Assembly: GCA_930367205.1 (NCBI GenBank)
Contig: OV884011.1
Coordinates: 141,791,937-141,855,936, forward strand
DNA length: 64,000 bases
Direction: 5' to 3'
Source: Acanthosoma haemorrhoidale
Taxonomy: Eukaryota > Arthropoda > Insecta > Hemiptera > Acanthosomatidae
Shown: one piece after another, positions 12,581 through 22,123 of the stretch
How positions within the stretch are numbered: the first letter of the stretch is position 1
How the letters are laid out: every line of letters starts with the position of its first letter
Translations under genes and position numbers: made by a program
Notes under the pieces: model-generated
Seen by the model: the letters and a program-made list of their open reading frames with translations, nothing else
What the model was told of the DNA's origin: nothing
The model's database searches: none

Positions 12581-13330
12581 ACCAGCTACCAGTAGCAGGT
12601 ACTAAGCGACCCAACCCGCCGAGAGACCCTTACCCGGGTCACGTATCGGTGACATATCTCTTTGTCAGGGAACAAAGAAAACCACATACTCCACTGGAAT
12701 TGGGTACAATAAAACCAAAGCTGATTGGCTACTGACGAAGCCAGCTGGGTATTTAAGACCGGCGGTTTGGGTCTGTATATCATTCTCCTGACAACTGGCT
12801 GACTGGTTCGTGGCTGCTCTGATGCTTTCAAACTTGACTTCCTCATTATGAAAACCTCTGCATCTCTCTCTCCTCACCTCGCTACGTTTTAGTCCGGCGT
12901 TGTCAGACCCCACACCTTCCTAGTGGAGATCTCTGCCTTCGTCTCGCTAGATCTAGCACCTCCTTGAGAGACCTCTCCCTAGTGGACAACGGTTGTCGTG
13001 GTCCTGCAAGCTTACCAAGCAGTGTTCCCCATTGCGATTCAGTCTACCTCTCTTCGGTTCACACTCGCCTTTGGGATCCGGACGGATTTCGCCTACCCTC
13101 AGATATCGAGTGTGAGTTCGTAGTCATTCCAAGACCACACAAACTACCTACACTACCTACCCTATACCTCTACTCCTGAACATAGTGCATTGTCGGGGCA
13201 CATGCCTATCAAGTATGGAGTCAGATAGTAAGACCGCCATGAAACGATTGTCCAGGTCATAAACTTAATCAACCCTCACTTCGTCACCAGGGCTAGGGTA
13301 ACTAGGCACCCCCCTCGTGACGACCCGACA
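12580..13330 (+). repeat. LTR-like repeat family (ends CCGACA), copy 1
   Basis: A roughly 0.75-kb repeat. Shared landmarks are cctctgcatctctctc, gtcagaccccacacctt, tctgccttcgtctcgcta, gcctttgggatccggacgg, cattccaagaccacac and ctcctgaacatagtgc. It ends at CCGACA (13330). A TATTTAAG TATA-like box lies near 12751, about where other copies have TATATAAG. TGTCGGGG at about 13190 mirrors the terminal CCCGACA. Best read as a solo LTR or LTR fragment of an unidentified element; the 5' end is not resolved. Confidence 0.6.
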
Positions 13331-13684
13331 GTAGGTATCGGGTTTTCGTTATTATTATTTCTCCTTTTCCTCGTTTCCTCTCTTAACAACCACCGCGAGG
13401 CATGTATCTACTATGTATCTATTTTGTAATAATGTTTTACCTCACCTTTTATGTATTCACCAGTGGTAATTATCTAAAATTTAAACCTCCACCTGGCTTT
13501 CCACTGCTTTATAGATTTCTACCCGAATGTTTTCGACGGATTATACGTTATACTCAAGAGTTCAAGCTAATGGTAACCATTATACTCGCCGTGTTGGCTG
13601 TCAAGTGACGTCTGGCCTTATTTTAATTTAAAAATTCATTTGACGTCTAAAACCGTTTAAAGTTAGACATTCATTTTTTTTTAG
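13331..13684. other. Unassigned spacer between the CCGACA repeat and the R1-like LINE
   Basis: Pyrimidine- and AT-rich sequence of about 350 bp without recognised coding content. It ends in a T-rich run (about 13673-13682) just before the chimeric 5' end of the R1-like element. Confidence 0.4.
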
Positions 13685-16600
13685 ATGATGGAGAGTTTTA
13701 GGGAATGGACGATAGAGGCTTGGGGAGCCAGGTGGACTGGTACGACTAAGGGGAGCACCCTGAGGAAGTACTTTCCCTCAGTCCAGGACAGGCTATATTA
13801 TTGTCATATTACGTGTCATATTGGGTGGAGAGGGGGGAAGCTATTGGTATCCTCTCTCTACCTCGCAAATGACTTGGACCCGTCGGAGCTGCTTGGGGTG
13901 CTGGAGGAATGTGTCAGGCAAAGAGGACATAGGGAGATCCTTATCGGTGGAGACTTCAACGCCTGGCACACAGCGTGGGGTTCCACACACACTACAAGGA
14001 GGGGGGTTGTGGTGGCGAACTTTGCAGCTGCTAACCAAATGGTGATCATGAACAACGAGCGAGGACCCGCGACGTTCACGGGGCCGCAAGGTAGCAGCTG
14101 GATAGACGTTACCATGTCCTCGACCCCCCTCGCAGGACGTATAGAGAACTGGAGAATATCTGCCGAGACCAGCAGTGACCACAACTCTATCTCCTTCGAT
14201 GTGGTCACCGGGGCGCCAAGGCAGGAAGTTGGCGCCCAAGGGTACGTCACGCGGGGAGTTAGGTGGTCCGCCTACCAGATCCAGCTGGAGGGAAGACTAG
14301 TGGACGACGAGTGGGCTATCCTAGGGGATGATCCCCTGGAATGGGATAACCTCGACGGGAAGGTAGCGTCCCTCACAGAGGCCATGAGAGACGCTGCGGA
14401 AGATACCCTCCAGCGAAGGAAGTACAGAAAAAAGCGCAACCCATGGTGGATGCCCGCCCTCACATCGGCCAAGAGAGAGCTCTACAGGGCGAGGCGAGCG
14501 TTCCAGAAGTGCAGGAACCAACAGGTCCGGGAAGTCCTCCAGGCCCGACACAGGTCCCTCCGGAAAGAGTATGTGAAGAAGATTGAGGTTACCCGGAGGG
14601 AAACCTGGGATGAGTTCGTCCAACGCGAGTCGGAGAAGAACCCCTGGGTTATACCGTATCGAGTAGCGATGGCCAGAGGTGGTCAGTCCAAGACACTCGC
14701 CGCACTGAAGAGTGGCGATTGGCAGGCCACCTCCCCGGAAGAAGCAGCGGCCTACTACATGGAGGAAACATACCCCAGGGATGACCCAGAAAGCGACTCG
14801 CCTGAAGACTCCCAGGTAAGATCCCTGACAGAGGCCCCACCCGGAACGGACCTGTACCCACCATGGGATATTTGGGACCTGCGCATCGCCGTCCAGAAGC
14901 AGAAGACCGGGAGAGCTCCAGGACTGGATGAGATCGATGCTGCAATGATCAAAGCATCGTGTCCACTCATTGAGGGGAGGCTGCTTGCGATCATGAATGA
15001 GTGCCTCGACCGCGGGAAATTCCCGAGTGTATGGAAGAGAGCGGAGCTCAGACTAATTCCGAAGGGAGCCGATCGGGACCTGACAGCTACCAAGAGCTAC
15101 AGGCCCATCAGCCTCCTCCAAGTCTTGAGTAAAGTCCTGGAGAGATTGATGCACACGGCGTTGCGGCAGACGTTTGAGAAGGCGGACCACCCAAGACAGT
15201 ACGGCTCCTGCAAGGGCAGGAGCACAGCTGATGCCTTGGACAAGATAAGGGACGATATGGCGACTCGCTCCAAGTACGCGCTGTTACTTACATTTGACAT
15301 CTCCTCTGCGTTTGACAGGGTGTGGTGGCCCTACGTCATGAGGGAGCTACAGGAGCTAGAGACCCCGAGCAATCTGTACGAGCTCGTGGGCAGCTACCTT
15401 AGCAAACGTAGGGCGGTCATCAGAGGAGTGTCTTACGACGTTGAAGCACCGGTGGAGCGAGGGTGTCCCCAAGGATCAGTCCTGGGCCCTGCCCTTTGGA
15501 AAGTAGTTTTTAATAAGGTCCTCGTGACCCTGGAAGAGCAGGGATACCCCGCGGTGGCATATGTGGATGACCTCGCCGCAACCATCGTGGGGAATTCGCG
15601 TGCCGAAGTGACGAGAAGAGCGTGCGCCTGTGCCAACTTGGTCAAGGAGTGGTGCACCGGTATGAAGATGACCATGGCTGCGGAAAAGACGACGGCCACC
15701 CTGGTGAGAGGCAAGATGGACCGTGCTCACCCTATGTGGCTGGAGATAGAAGGAAGAAGAGTTAGGGTGGGAACGGAGGTGACGTACCTGGGGGTGAGAC
15801 TGGGAAAGAAACTTAGCCTTTCTCCCCACATCGAATACCTGGGAAACAGGATCGTTTCAGTTTGCAACTCCTTCGCAAGGATAGGGGGAGCGATGTGGGG
15901 GGTGAGGTTCCCAGTCTCGAGAACCCTCTACCAGGCTGTGGTAATGGGCATAGTAAGGTATGCTTCGCAGTCATGGTCGGCGCACCTGAACAAGGGGCAG
16001 GCGCACGCCCTGAAGAGGATACAGCGAATGGCACTAGTACGGGTCACGAGGTCCTACAGGACGGTATCTCAGGACGCGGTGGAGGTTTTGGCAGCGGCGG
16101 CACCAGTGGATCTGGTCCTCCTGGAGCAGCGCCTCAGGTCGAAGATGAAGAGAGGGCAGATTGAAGATATTCCACCTCCCCTACGGAGAAGAATTGAGGA
16201 AGAGCCTGGGAGGTGGAAGGCCCTCATAAGGGAATGGACGATAGAGGCTTGGGGAGCCAGGTGGACTGGTACGACTAAGGGGAGCACCCTGAGGAGGTAC
16301 TTTCCCTCAGTCCAGGACAGGCTGAGGGCAAGTTGGGTCTCCCCAGACTACTGGGTGTCACAAGTGCTTACAGGACACGGCGGATTTCGTGCCAGGCTGT
16401 ACGAATACAAGAGGGCAGAAAGCAGGTCCTGCCCTTATTGCGGAGAGGATGACACCGCGGAGCACGTCGTGCTCTCTTGTTATGCGTTAGAACCGGCTAG
16501 AGCACGGCTGCTCCGCTCGATAGGAGAGTACAGCCTGGACGAGTCCGACCTGCCGTCGCTGGTGAATGATGAAGTGAGATACACCGCGTTCTGCAGATTC

Positions 16601-16738
16601 GTCGGGGAGTGGAGAAGGGTACAAGGCTCCGGGCACTTCAATATATCCAGGGGGGTGGCGCGGGGTGAACAGCCGAGTCTTCGGGAAGGCTCACCCGAAG
16701 CCAACGATGTATCGGCGGTTCCAGAGGAGTCACTGTAA
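13685..16738 (+). CDS. R1-like LINE ORF2: endonuclease (5'-truncated) - reverse transcriptase - CCHC
   Basis: Polyprotein that nicks target DNA and copies LINE RNA into it by target-primed reverse transcription. All 1017 codons are open. Residues about 1-37 are not the normal N-terminus but a second copy of an internal segment (about residues 848-880). From about residue 52 an apurinic-type endonuclease follows, with GGDFNAWHTAWG and a late SSDHNSI motif; its first part, which should hold the upstream catalytic Asn and Glu, is absent. RT spans about 450-700: SYRPISLLQVLSKVLE, TFDISSAFDRVWW, RGCPQGSVLGPALW and the YVDD catalytic site at about 625-628. A C-x2-C-x7-H-x4-C finger (CPYC ... H ... 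C, about 914-930) lies near the C-terminus. These features fit the R1 group of LINEs. No 28S rDNA was seen beside it, so it is not at the classic R1 site. Intact RT, missing endonuclease start and no ORF1 mean it is unlikely to move by itself. The ATG at 13685 is only the first in the open frame, not a proven start. Confidence 0.85.
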   Translation: MMESFREWTIEAWGARWTGTTKGSTLRKYFPSVQDRLYYCHITCHIGWRGGKLLVSSLYLANDLDPSELLGVLEECVRQRGHREILIGGDFNAWHTAWGSTHTTRRGVVVANFAAANQMVIMNNERGPATFTGPQGSSWIDVTMSSTPLAGRIENWRISAETSSDHNSISFDVVTGAPRQEVGAQGYVTRGVRWSAYQIQLEGRLVDDEWAILGDDPLEWDNLDGKVASLTEAMRDAAEDTLQRRKYRKKRNPWWMPALTSAKRELYRARRAFQKCRNQQVREVLQARHRSLRKEYVKKIEVTRRETWDEFVQRESEKNPWVIPYRVAMARGGQSKTLAALKSGDWQATSPEEAAAYYMEETYPRDDPESDSPEDSQVRSLTEAPPGTDLYPPWDIWDLRIAVQKQKTGRAPGLDEIDAAMIKASCPLIEGRLLAIMNECLDRGKFPSVWKRAELRLIPKGADRDLTATKSYRPISLLQVLSKVLERLMHTALRQTFEKADHPRQYGSCKGRSTADALDKIRDDMATRSKYALLLTFDISSAFDRVWWPYVMRELQELETPSNLYELVGSYLSKRRAVIRGVSYDVEAPVERGCPQGSVLGPALWKVVFNKVLVTLEEQGYPAVAYVDDLAATIVGNSRAEVTRRACACANLVKEWCTGMKMTMAAEKTTATLVRGKMDRAHPMWLEIEGRRVRVGTEVTYLGVRLGKKLSLSPHIEYLGNRIVSVCNSFARIGGAMWGVRFPVSRTLYQAVVMGIVRYASQSWSAHLNKGQAHALKRIQRMALVRVTRSYRTVSQDAVEVLAAAAPVDLVLLEQRLRSKMKRGQIEDIPPPLRRRIEEEPGRWKALIREWTIEAWGARWTGTTKGSTLRRYFPSVQDRLRASWVSPDYWVSQVLTGHGGFRARLYEYKRAESRSCPYCGEDDTAEHVVLSCYALEPARARLLRSIGEYSLDESDLPSLVNDEVRYTAFCRFVGEWRRVQGSGHFNISRGVARGEQPSLREGSPEANDVSAVPEESL
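13700..13794 (+). repeat. 95-bp direct duplication, upstream copy
   Basis: Matches 16229-16323 over 95 bp with one difference (A at 13767, G at 16296). The downstream copy sits in the normal C-terminal part of the R1-like ORF; this one is fused in frame to the truncated endonuclease. The boundaries are sharp: flanking bases differ immediately on both sides. Confidence 0.95.
16229..16323 (+). repeat. 95-bp direct duplication, in-place copy
   Basis: The original position of the duplicated segment, encoding REWTIEAWGARWTG and the following residues between the RT and the CCHC finger. It is 94/95 identical to 13700-13794. Confidence 0.95.
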
Positions 16739-16919
16739 ATATGTACATATAGATATAAGGTAGGACTGAGTAGCCTATGGTTAGATATAAGGTTAGTTAT
16801 AGGGGGATAGAGGATGCACACCCCTTGTAAATATAGCACTTAAGTATAGTAGTAAGATATTAGTATAGTTAACGGATCTGTAAATATTGTAAATAGATTA
16901 AGGATACTAGCTATAAGGA

Positions 16920-16973
<54 letters not shown>

Positions 16974-17191
16974 AAGGATTGTACAAAGTAGATTTAAGGA
17001 AAAGATTTTATTTTATTTTGTTTTCTTTGTGTTTTTGGAAAATAAAGAACGAAACAGTATTACTCAAGGTGCGCTGACCGGTGCAACAATCCCATTGCAC
17101 CGGAATACGCGCACCACAGGCTACGTAACCCCATGAGCTCGCTTCACGGGCTCGTAGGGTAAGCCCGTTTGAGGCTCAGCCTCAGGAAGGG

Positions 17192-17228
<37 letters not shown>
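16739..17228 (+). mobile_element. R1-like LINE 3' UTR with two A-runs and terminal hairpins
   Basis: Follows the ORF stop. It has an internal run of 47 A (16921-16967), AATAAA near 17041, a GC-rich 130-bp segment with three hairpins, and a terminal run of 34 A (17195-17228) that abuts the minus-strand jockey-like LINE. The simplest reading is that everything to 17228 is the element's 3' UTR and poly(A) tail. Alternatively 16968-17228 is a separate short poly(A) element inserted in the first tail. Confidence 0.6.
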
Positions 17229-17231
<3 letters not shown>

Positions 17232-17249
17232 ATTTGTCAAGATGGAAGC

Positions 17250-19460
17250 CTAAGTACCGTACTCGGATACAGGGAGAGGAATAGAATTAAAATAAACTAG
17301 TGGACATGACTTGCGACAATGGGTGAAGGTAATGTGGGAGCATTTTGCTTCATTAACTTTGATCCGCCATTGATTGCACCAATACTCCATCTCGTCAAGG
17401 TGTTTTTGAAGGTTATGGGATGCTATGTCGGGGTCTGGGTGGGATGACAAGACTGCAGTGTCATCTGCAAATGTGGCCAAGAAGGTATTCGGAGTAGAGG
17501 GGACATCAGCGGTGTATAGGTTATAGAGGATGGGGCCCAGGACACTGCCCTGTGGAACTCCTGCATTTATGGGATAGTAGTTAGAGTATTCTAAACCACA
17601 GCGGACTTGGAAAAGCGGGTTTGAAAGGTAGGACTGTAGGATTAGGAAAAGGGTCTGTGGTAAATATCTTTTGAGCTTGTAGAGCAAACCTGCGTGCCAA
17701 ACCCTGTCAAAAGCTTGAGCTATATCGAGAAAGGCAGCAGTGATATATGAGAAGGGCTGAGGAGATGTGATCAACAACGCGAAGGCCTTGTTGATCAGTG
17801 GAATGGTTGTTCGCGGAAACCAAACTGGTGTGTGGGAAAAAGGTTTTTGGATTCAACAATTGAAAGTAGAGGTTTTAGTAGGAGTTTCTCAAATATTTTT
17901 GAGAGGATAGGGAGTAGGCTAATTGGACGGTAAGATGAGGCGTCATTGGGTGGTTTACCGGGTTTGGCGAATAGGACAATAATGGAATGTTTCCAGAGGA
18001 GAGGAAAATGTGTCGTTCGGATAATGCAATTATATATATAGGTTAAAAAGATTATGGCTTTAGGAGGAAGTTGTTTGAGAATTTGAGGAGTATGAAGGTT
18101 TTTGGATTCAATCAAACTAGTAGCGGCGATCATATCCAGGGGATTGTCGGTAAGGTAAGTTTTTCAGAAGATATTTGACCTCAGAGGGATTAATGGCTTT
18201 TGGTGGAAGAGAGAGAGGAATAGGTGAAGTGAGGAAATCTTCCACAGTTGTGCTGTGAGTATGGCTTTGATGAGAAAGGTGAGGTGTGAAAGTATGGGTA
18301 AGATGCAGAGCAAATTCCTCCGACCTATCCCCATCCGAAGCCGCCCAGGACCCATCATCACGACGGAGTGGATGTGAAACAGGTTGATACTTTAGGGTTT
18401 TTTTGGTTACATTCCACAAGGAGTTATCCCTGGTAGATAGAGAGGAGAGGTGGGAATTGAAACGGAAGGATGCCAATCGCCGCTTTACCAATCTGCAGTA
18501 CTGATTGTACGAGCGGCGATCAGCAGGATGCCGGGATCTTTGCCACACTGTTCTGGAGCGGCGTTTGGATTGGAATAGGTCTTTGAGATGCTGAGGTAAA
18601 CGATTATGATTGTGGATTTTTGGGTGACGATGCCTCCCAAGCCGACCTCTGGACCAGAGTAGTGAATGAATGCACTGCATCGTCTAGGTCCTGGCATGTT
18701 TTCAGGGACAATTTGAGGTTTACGGACTTTGTAAGAAGCTGGCGGAAGTGGTCCCAGTCTACTGGGCCCCTAATAAATGAAGGAGGAGGTAGTTTGTGAA
18801 TTGGTCTTAGGGAAATGGTTAATATAAAGGACTATGATTAGAGGAGAGGTCATCGAGGCGCGTGAGTGAATAGTTAAGTGTTCCTAAACTATTGTAAAAA
18901 AAGAAGTCAAGGAGATGAAGATTTCGGTTGGGATCAGATGGCCAATAGGTGGCTGTGTCAGGTGTGATAGTGGAGCAATGTTTCCGTGTGAGTGCAGACA
19001 GCAAAGCACGTCCTCGTGTATTTGTGGATCTTGACCCCCAGTGTTGGTGCTTCGCATTAAAGTCCCCACCCACAAGGAAACGATGTCCGATGGAGTCTAG
19101 AAAGGAGATGAATTAGGAGTCGGAAATGGATTTATTGGGAGGGCAGTACACTGATGCTAGTGTAAGGGGAAAACTGAAGGTGGTGATTGACACTGCAGTG
19201 GATTGAAGGAAATCATGTGCTACCAGAGGAACTATGTGGTGGGATATGGAGTTATGGACTATGACAGCGGTACCTGCATGAGCTGTTCCATCTGGGTGAT
19301 CAGTTTGATAAGTCTTGTACTGTCGAACGGTAAATGATCGTTTACTCATAAGTCTTGTTTCAGTAATGAGAGCTACGTCGATGTTTTTGTCGTGGAGTAA
19401 TGCTGTCATTTCGTTAGTGTGGGTGCAAACACCATTCGCATTCCAAAGGAGAATGGATAA
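17250..19460 (-). pseudogene. Jockey-like ORF2 (endonuclease-reverse transcriptase), broken, 3' end missing
   Basis: Minus strand. The endonuclease begins near 19460 (SILLWNANGVCTHTNEM, ALITETRL) and continues with GGDFNAKHQHWGSRSTNTRG (near 19073) and a frameshift between these two. RT parts: SYRPISLLPILSKIFEKL (about 17930-17880), FLDIAQAFDRVWHAG (about 17735), NAGVPQGSVLGPILYNLYT (about 17560) and the catalytic FADD (about 17475-17463), which is intact. Frameshifts lie near 19110, 18130 and 17790. The product would have been the element's nickase and reverse transcriptase. The copy ends about 110 residues short of the family's ORF2 terminus. Confidence 0.85.
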
Positions 19461-20511
19461 GGAGTCGGAAGGATCCACTTTCACCTCAATTTTCTGGCTG
19501 GGCCGCTTCTTGCTGCAAGTTTTTTCTCTTCTGGCAGACGACATTGTTCTGTCCTGGACTTCAGCGTTCTGTAGGCCTCGCAGCCCTTGTAGTTGGCCGG
19601 ATGTCCTTGCTGGCAAAGCACGCATTCCACAGGCGATTTAAGGGGCTTTTTGCACAATTCGCTTTTGTGCTGCTCACTGCACTTAACACACCTGGGAGGG
19701 TGGTGGAAGTAAGATTTTGTGTGCTCATACGCCTGACAGTTATCGCACTGGACGATATCGCGTTTGGGATACGGTTTTTCAACCTGTACCTTTGTGTAGT
19801 ACAGGTTTGTTAGGTCGTATATCTTCTCGACTCCAGGTGTCCTCTCGAAATCAACAAAGAACAGTGGTAATGCCGTTTTTATTGTTTCATCCTGTTGCCT
19901 ATCCTCAAGCAACACGTTTGTTATTTAGCGAACTTTGTATCCGAGAGCTGAGAGTTCTTCTTCTATTTCGTCAGCTGGTGTGGTCGGGAGCAAATTTCTG
20001 ATCACCACTCGGAGTGATCGTTCCTGCTTTAATTGGTAGGTGTGGTAGTCTGCTTTCATCCAAATATTTAACAATCGCTCGATAAGTATCGGGAGTGTCT
20101 GGGGAAATTTTCGTATCCCGAGAGCGATTGAGGCACGTATATTTTCCGGTACCTACAATTTTGCTCATTTGTGAGCATAGTAATTTAAAGTTGCTAATGT
20201 TGCGTACAAATATAGCAGGCGGCTTGGGCTGTGTTGGAGTTTTGCTGACTTCCATTTCTTCTGTTGGGATATTTTTCAAAGCCTCAAAGGTGTTTGGCGT
20301 GAAAAAAGGCGACTCTAAGGTGGTTCCTTTTTTTGGATATGCTGGCCTGTGGAGGTATCTCCTCCATGGAACTAGCTGCAGAGGAGGTCATTTGTACGTT
20401 CCTATTCGACCTTCTTGGTTTTCGCTTTACAGACGACGCTGTCGGAGTTGGACCTAGTGACCTAGATCTTTTTTTCTTATTTTGAGACATTAGTTGTTGA
20501 TAAAATCTCAT
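19113..20511 (-). pseudogene. Jockey-like ORF1 (Gag-like, CCHC) and start of ORF2, frameshifted
   Basis: On the minus strand from 20511: an ORF1 N-terminal basic/Ser-Pro region (MRFYQQLMSQNKKKRSRS), then KPPAIFVRNISNFKLLCSQ (about 20220-20160), the PADEIE ... LSALG block near 19985, and cysteine knuckles (VQCDNCQAYEHTKSYFHHPP, CVKCSEQHKSELC, CVLCQQGHP, about 19760-19600). ORF1 proteins of jockey-clade LINEs bind element RNA. The frame changes several times (20511-20284, 20279-19971, 19915-19481), and further breaks lead into ORF2 at about 19500. Decayed but recognisable. Confidence 0.8.
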
Positions 20512-20539
20512 TTTATCATAGCAACGGTTTTTTTATTAG

Positions 20540-20665
20540 TAAAAAAGATGTACGTAGCGCCGGTGGGATTCAAGCTCACAACTCCCAGTGGTCTTACGAG
20601 TCACGGGTCTTGGCTCTGAGCCACCAGACCGACTGGCTCAGAGAACTATCGTTAGTGAACGATCG
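20540..20665 (-). other. tRNA-like segment in the jockey-like 5' UTR (minus copy)
   Basis: Read on the minus strand this stretch contains ggtggctcagagcc (A-box-like) and gtgagcttgaatcccacc (T-arm/B-box-like), just upstream of ORF1. The matching stretch of the plus-strand copy is at 46935-47025. It is not a functional tRNA gene: the acceptor stem is not convincing. Confidence 0.45.
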
Positions 20666-21068
20666 GTGAACGTCTGGTAAGGCGCTCCAATATGGCCGAC
20701 TACTCAGTCCGATATCACTTATTACACTTCACCTAAATATAATAAGCAATTTACTCACGTCTTGAGGGCTCCCTCGAGGCCAGCTCCCTCAAGTTGCCTG
20801 CTGGAACAATTTTGTAACTGAACTATGGCCTATAGACGGTAGTATATAGTATTTGAATGACGAGCGAAGTAGAGAGATGTTCTAGAAAGTAGTGCATGCG
20901 CAAAAACTTAAAAAAACAAAAAAAAAAAAAAACGGTAGCGTCGGAGGAACCCCCCACCACCGCTGGCCTGCCTATATAAGCAGCCAGATTTGAGGAATTA
21001 GATAGTGGTCAGACATACTTCATTCAAGCAGCGGAGCAGCAGTGAACTTCACGAGATCTTTTATTTGC

Positions 21069-21150
21069 CTACGGTGGATGAATTCATCCAATGTAGACAT
21101 TTTGACTCCCTACATTGGATGAATTCATCCAATGTAGACATTTTGACTCC
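21069..21150 (+). repeat. 41-bp tandem duplication carrying a 28-bp palindrome
   Basis: Two units of 41 bp follow each other (ggatgaattcatccaatg ... ttttgactccctaca). In the second, 21110-21137 is a perfect 28-bp palindrome whose left half is CTACATTGGATGAA. In the first, the arms differ at the GGT/AAT positions (21073-21075 versus 21090-21092). Confidence 0.9.
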
Positions 21151-21209
21151 CTACAGCACTTGACAAACGCGGTGTTTAACAGGATAACCCTGACTCCATT
21201 CCCCTATAG

Positions 21210-21245
21210 ATGGCAGGACGCTGTAGTGGCAGGACGCTGTAGTAG
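21210..21245 (+). repeat. 16-bp tandem duplication
   Basis: tggcaggacgctgtag occurs twice head to tail at about 21212-21243 inside the same LTR-like repeat. Confidence 0.85.
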
Positions 21246-22123
21246 GAAAGCTTTAGTCTTAGGTTCTAGTTTTAGGTTTTAGTTTGTAGTTCCCTCATTG
21301 TAATCAGAAGGTTATCCCTATCACTTAGTACTGTACCCAGTGATTTGTAATTTTACCTTCAAATAGAAAATTTTTATTGTAATTCTACCCTCCTTCGAAT
21401 GCATACGCAGATATGCAGTAAGAGGAAATATATACGAAGATACAGAGAGGAGAAAACTTTTGATCAATAAAGGGGTTTTGAAAAAAAAGCATTAGACAGA
21501 CTCTCAGAAACCGGCATCCGGAACACTGCTCTATCTTTCAGGGAACACTGGCACTTGGTGCTCTACTCGAACCATGGCTTTCTCATTCAACTACCTCTGC
21601 ATCTCTCTTTGCTAACCTCGGTATGTTCCAATCCGGCGTTGTCAGACCCCACACCTTACTAGTGGTATTCTCTGCCTACGTCTCGCTAAAACTAGCACCT
21701 CCTTGGGAGAGACCTTTGCCTCGCGGACGACGGTCACCGTGGCCCTACAAACTTTACCTAGTAGCGTCTCCCACGGCAATCAACAAGTCTGCCTCTCTCC
21801 AGTTCACACTCGCCTTTGGGATCCGGACGGGTTTCGCCTCTCAATTTGTGGTCATTCTAAGACCACATAAACTACCTATAAAACCTATCCTGTCCCTCTT
21901 CTCCTGAACATAGTGCTTTGTCGGGACACACCTTCTAAGATCTTATGGAGTCAGATCAATACGGATAAAGCTGCTCACCGCCTAGGCCGCCAGCAAAGGT
22001 CAAAGACCACAGGCCCACCCATTTTATCTCTTTCTCGGCGCTCGCCGGACAGTGGCTAGGGTTGTAGTGACCCTAGCCTGTGGCGGGCGTCCTTCCCCCC
22101 TTGGGGACACACAATTCCCGACA

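Larger units (their letters stand above)
17229..20909 (-). mobile_element. Jockey-like LINE, minus strand, 3'-truncated
   Basis: Second long copy of the family at 46.65 kb. The 5' end lies at about 20909 (tttttgcgcatgc read on the minus strand). It stops abruptly at 17229 in the ORF2 region just after the reverse transcriptase, directly against the 34-A tail of the R1-like element. The rest of its ORF2 and its 3' UTR are not found beyond the R1-like element, so the junction is not a simple clean insertion. Confidence 0.85.
20930..22123 (+). repeat. LTR-like repeat family (ends CCGACA), copy 2, with TATA box
   Basis: Longest copy of the family. A TATATAAG box at about 20972-20979 follows cgctggcctgcc, matching ctggcctcc before the TATA of the inverted copy at 63 kb. 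Next come two short tandem duplications, a large palindrome, AATAAA (about 21464), then the shared block (cctctgcatctctcttt, gcctttgggatccggacgg, ctcctgaacatagtgc) and the terminus CCCGACA at 22123. TATA, polyadenylation signal and a fixed ...ACA end suggest an LTR, with the jockey-like LINE truncating or inserted in its upstream part. The spacing from TATA to end (about 1.15 kb) is long for an LTR, so class is uncertain. Confidence 0.55.

Noticed and set aside
13841..14250. Long minus-strand frames opposite the R1-like ORF
   Set aside because: Shadows of the GC-rich coding strand; no motifs.
13685..17228. Classic 28S-rDNA-inserted R1
   Set aside because: Neither flank looks like 28S rDNA.
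17229..20909. R1-like element cleanly inserted into the jockey-like LINE
   Set aside because: The missing 3' part of the LINE is not present on the far side of the R1-like element.
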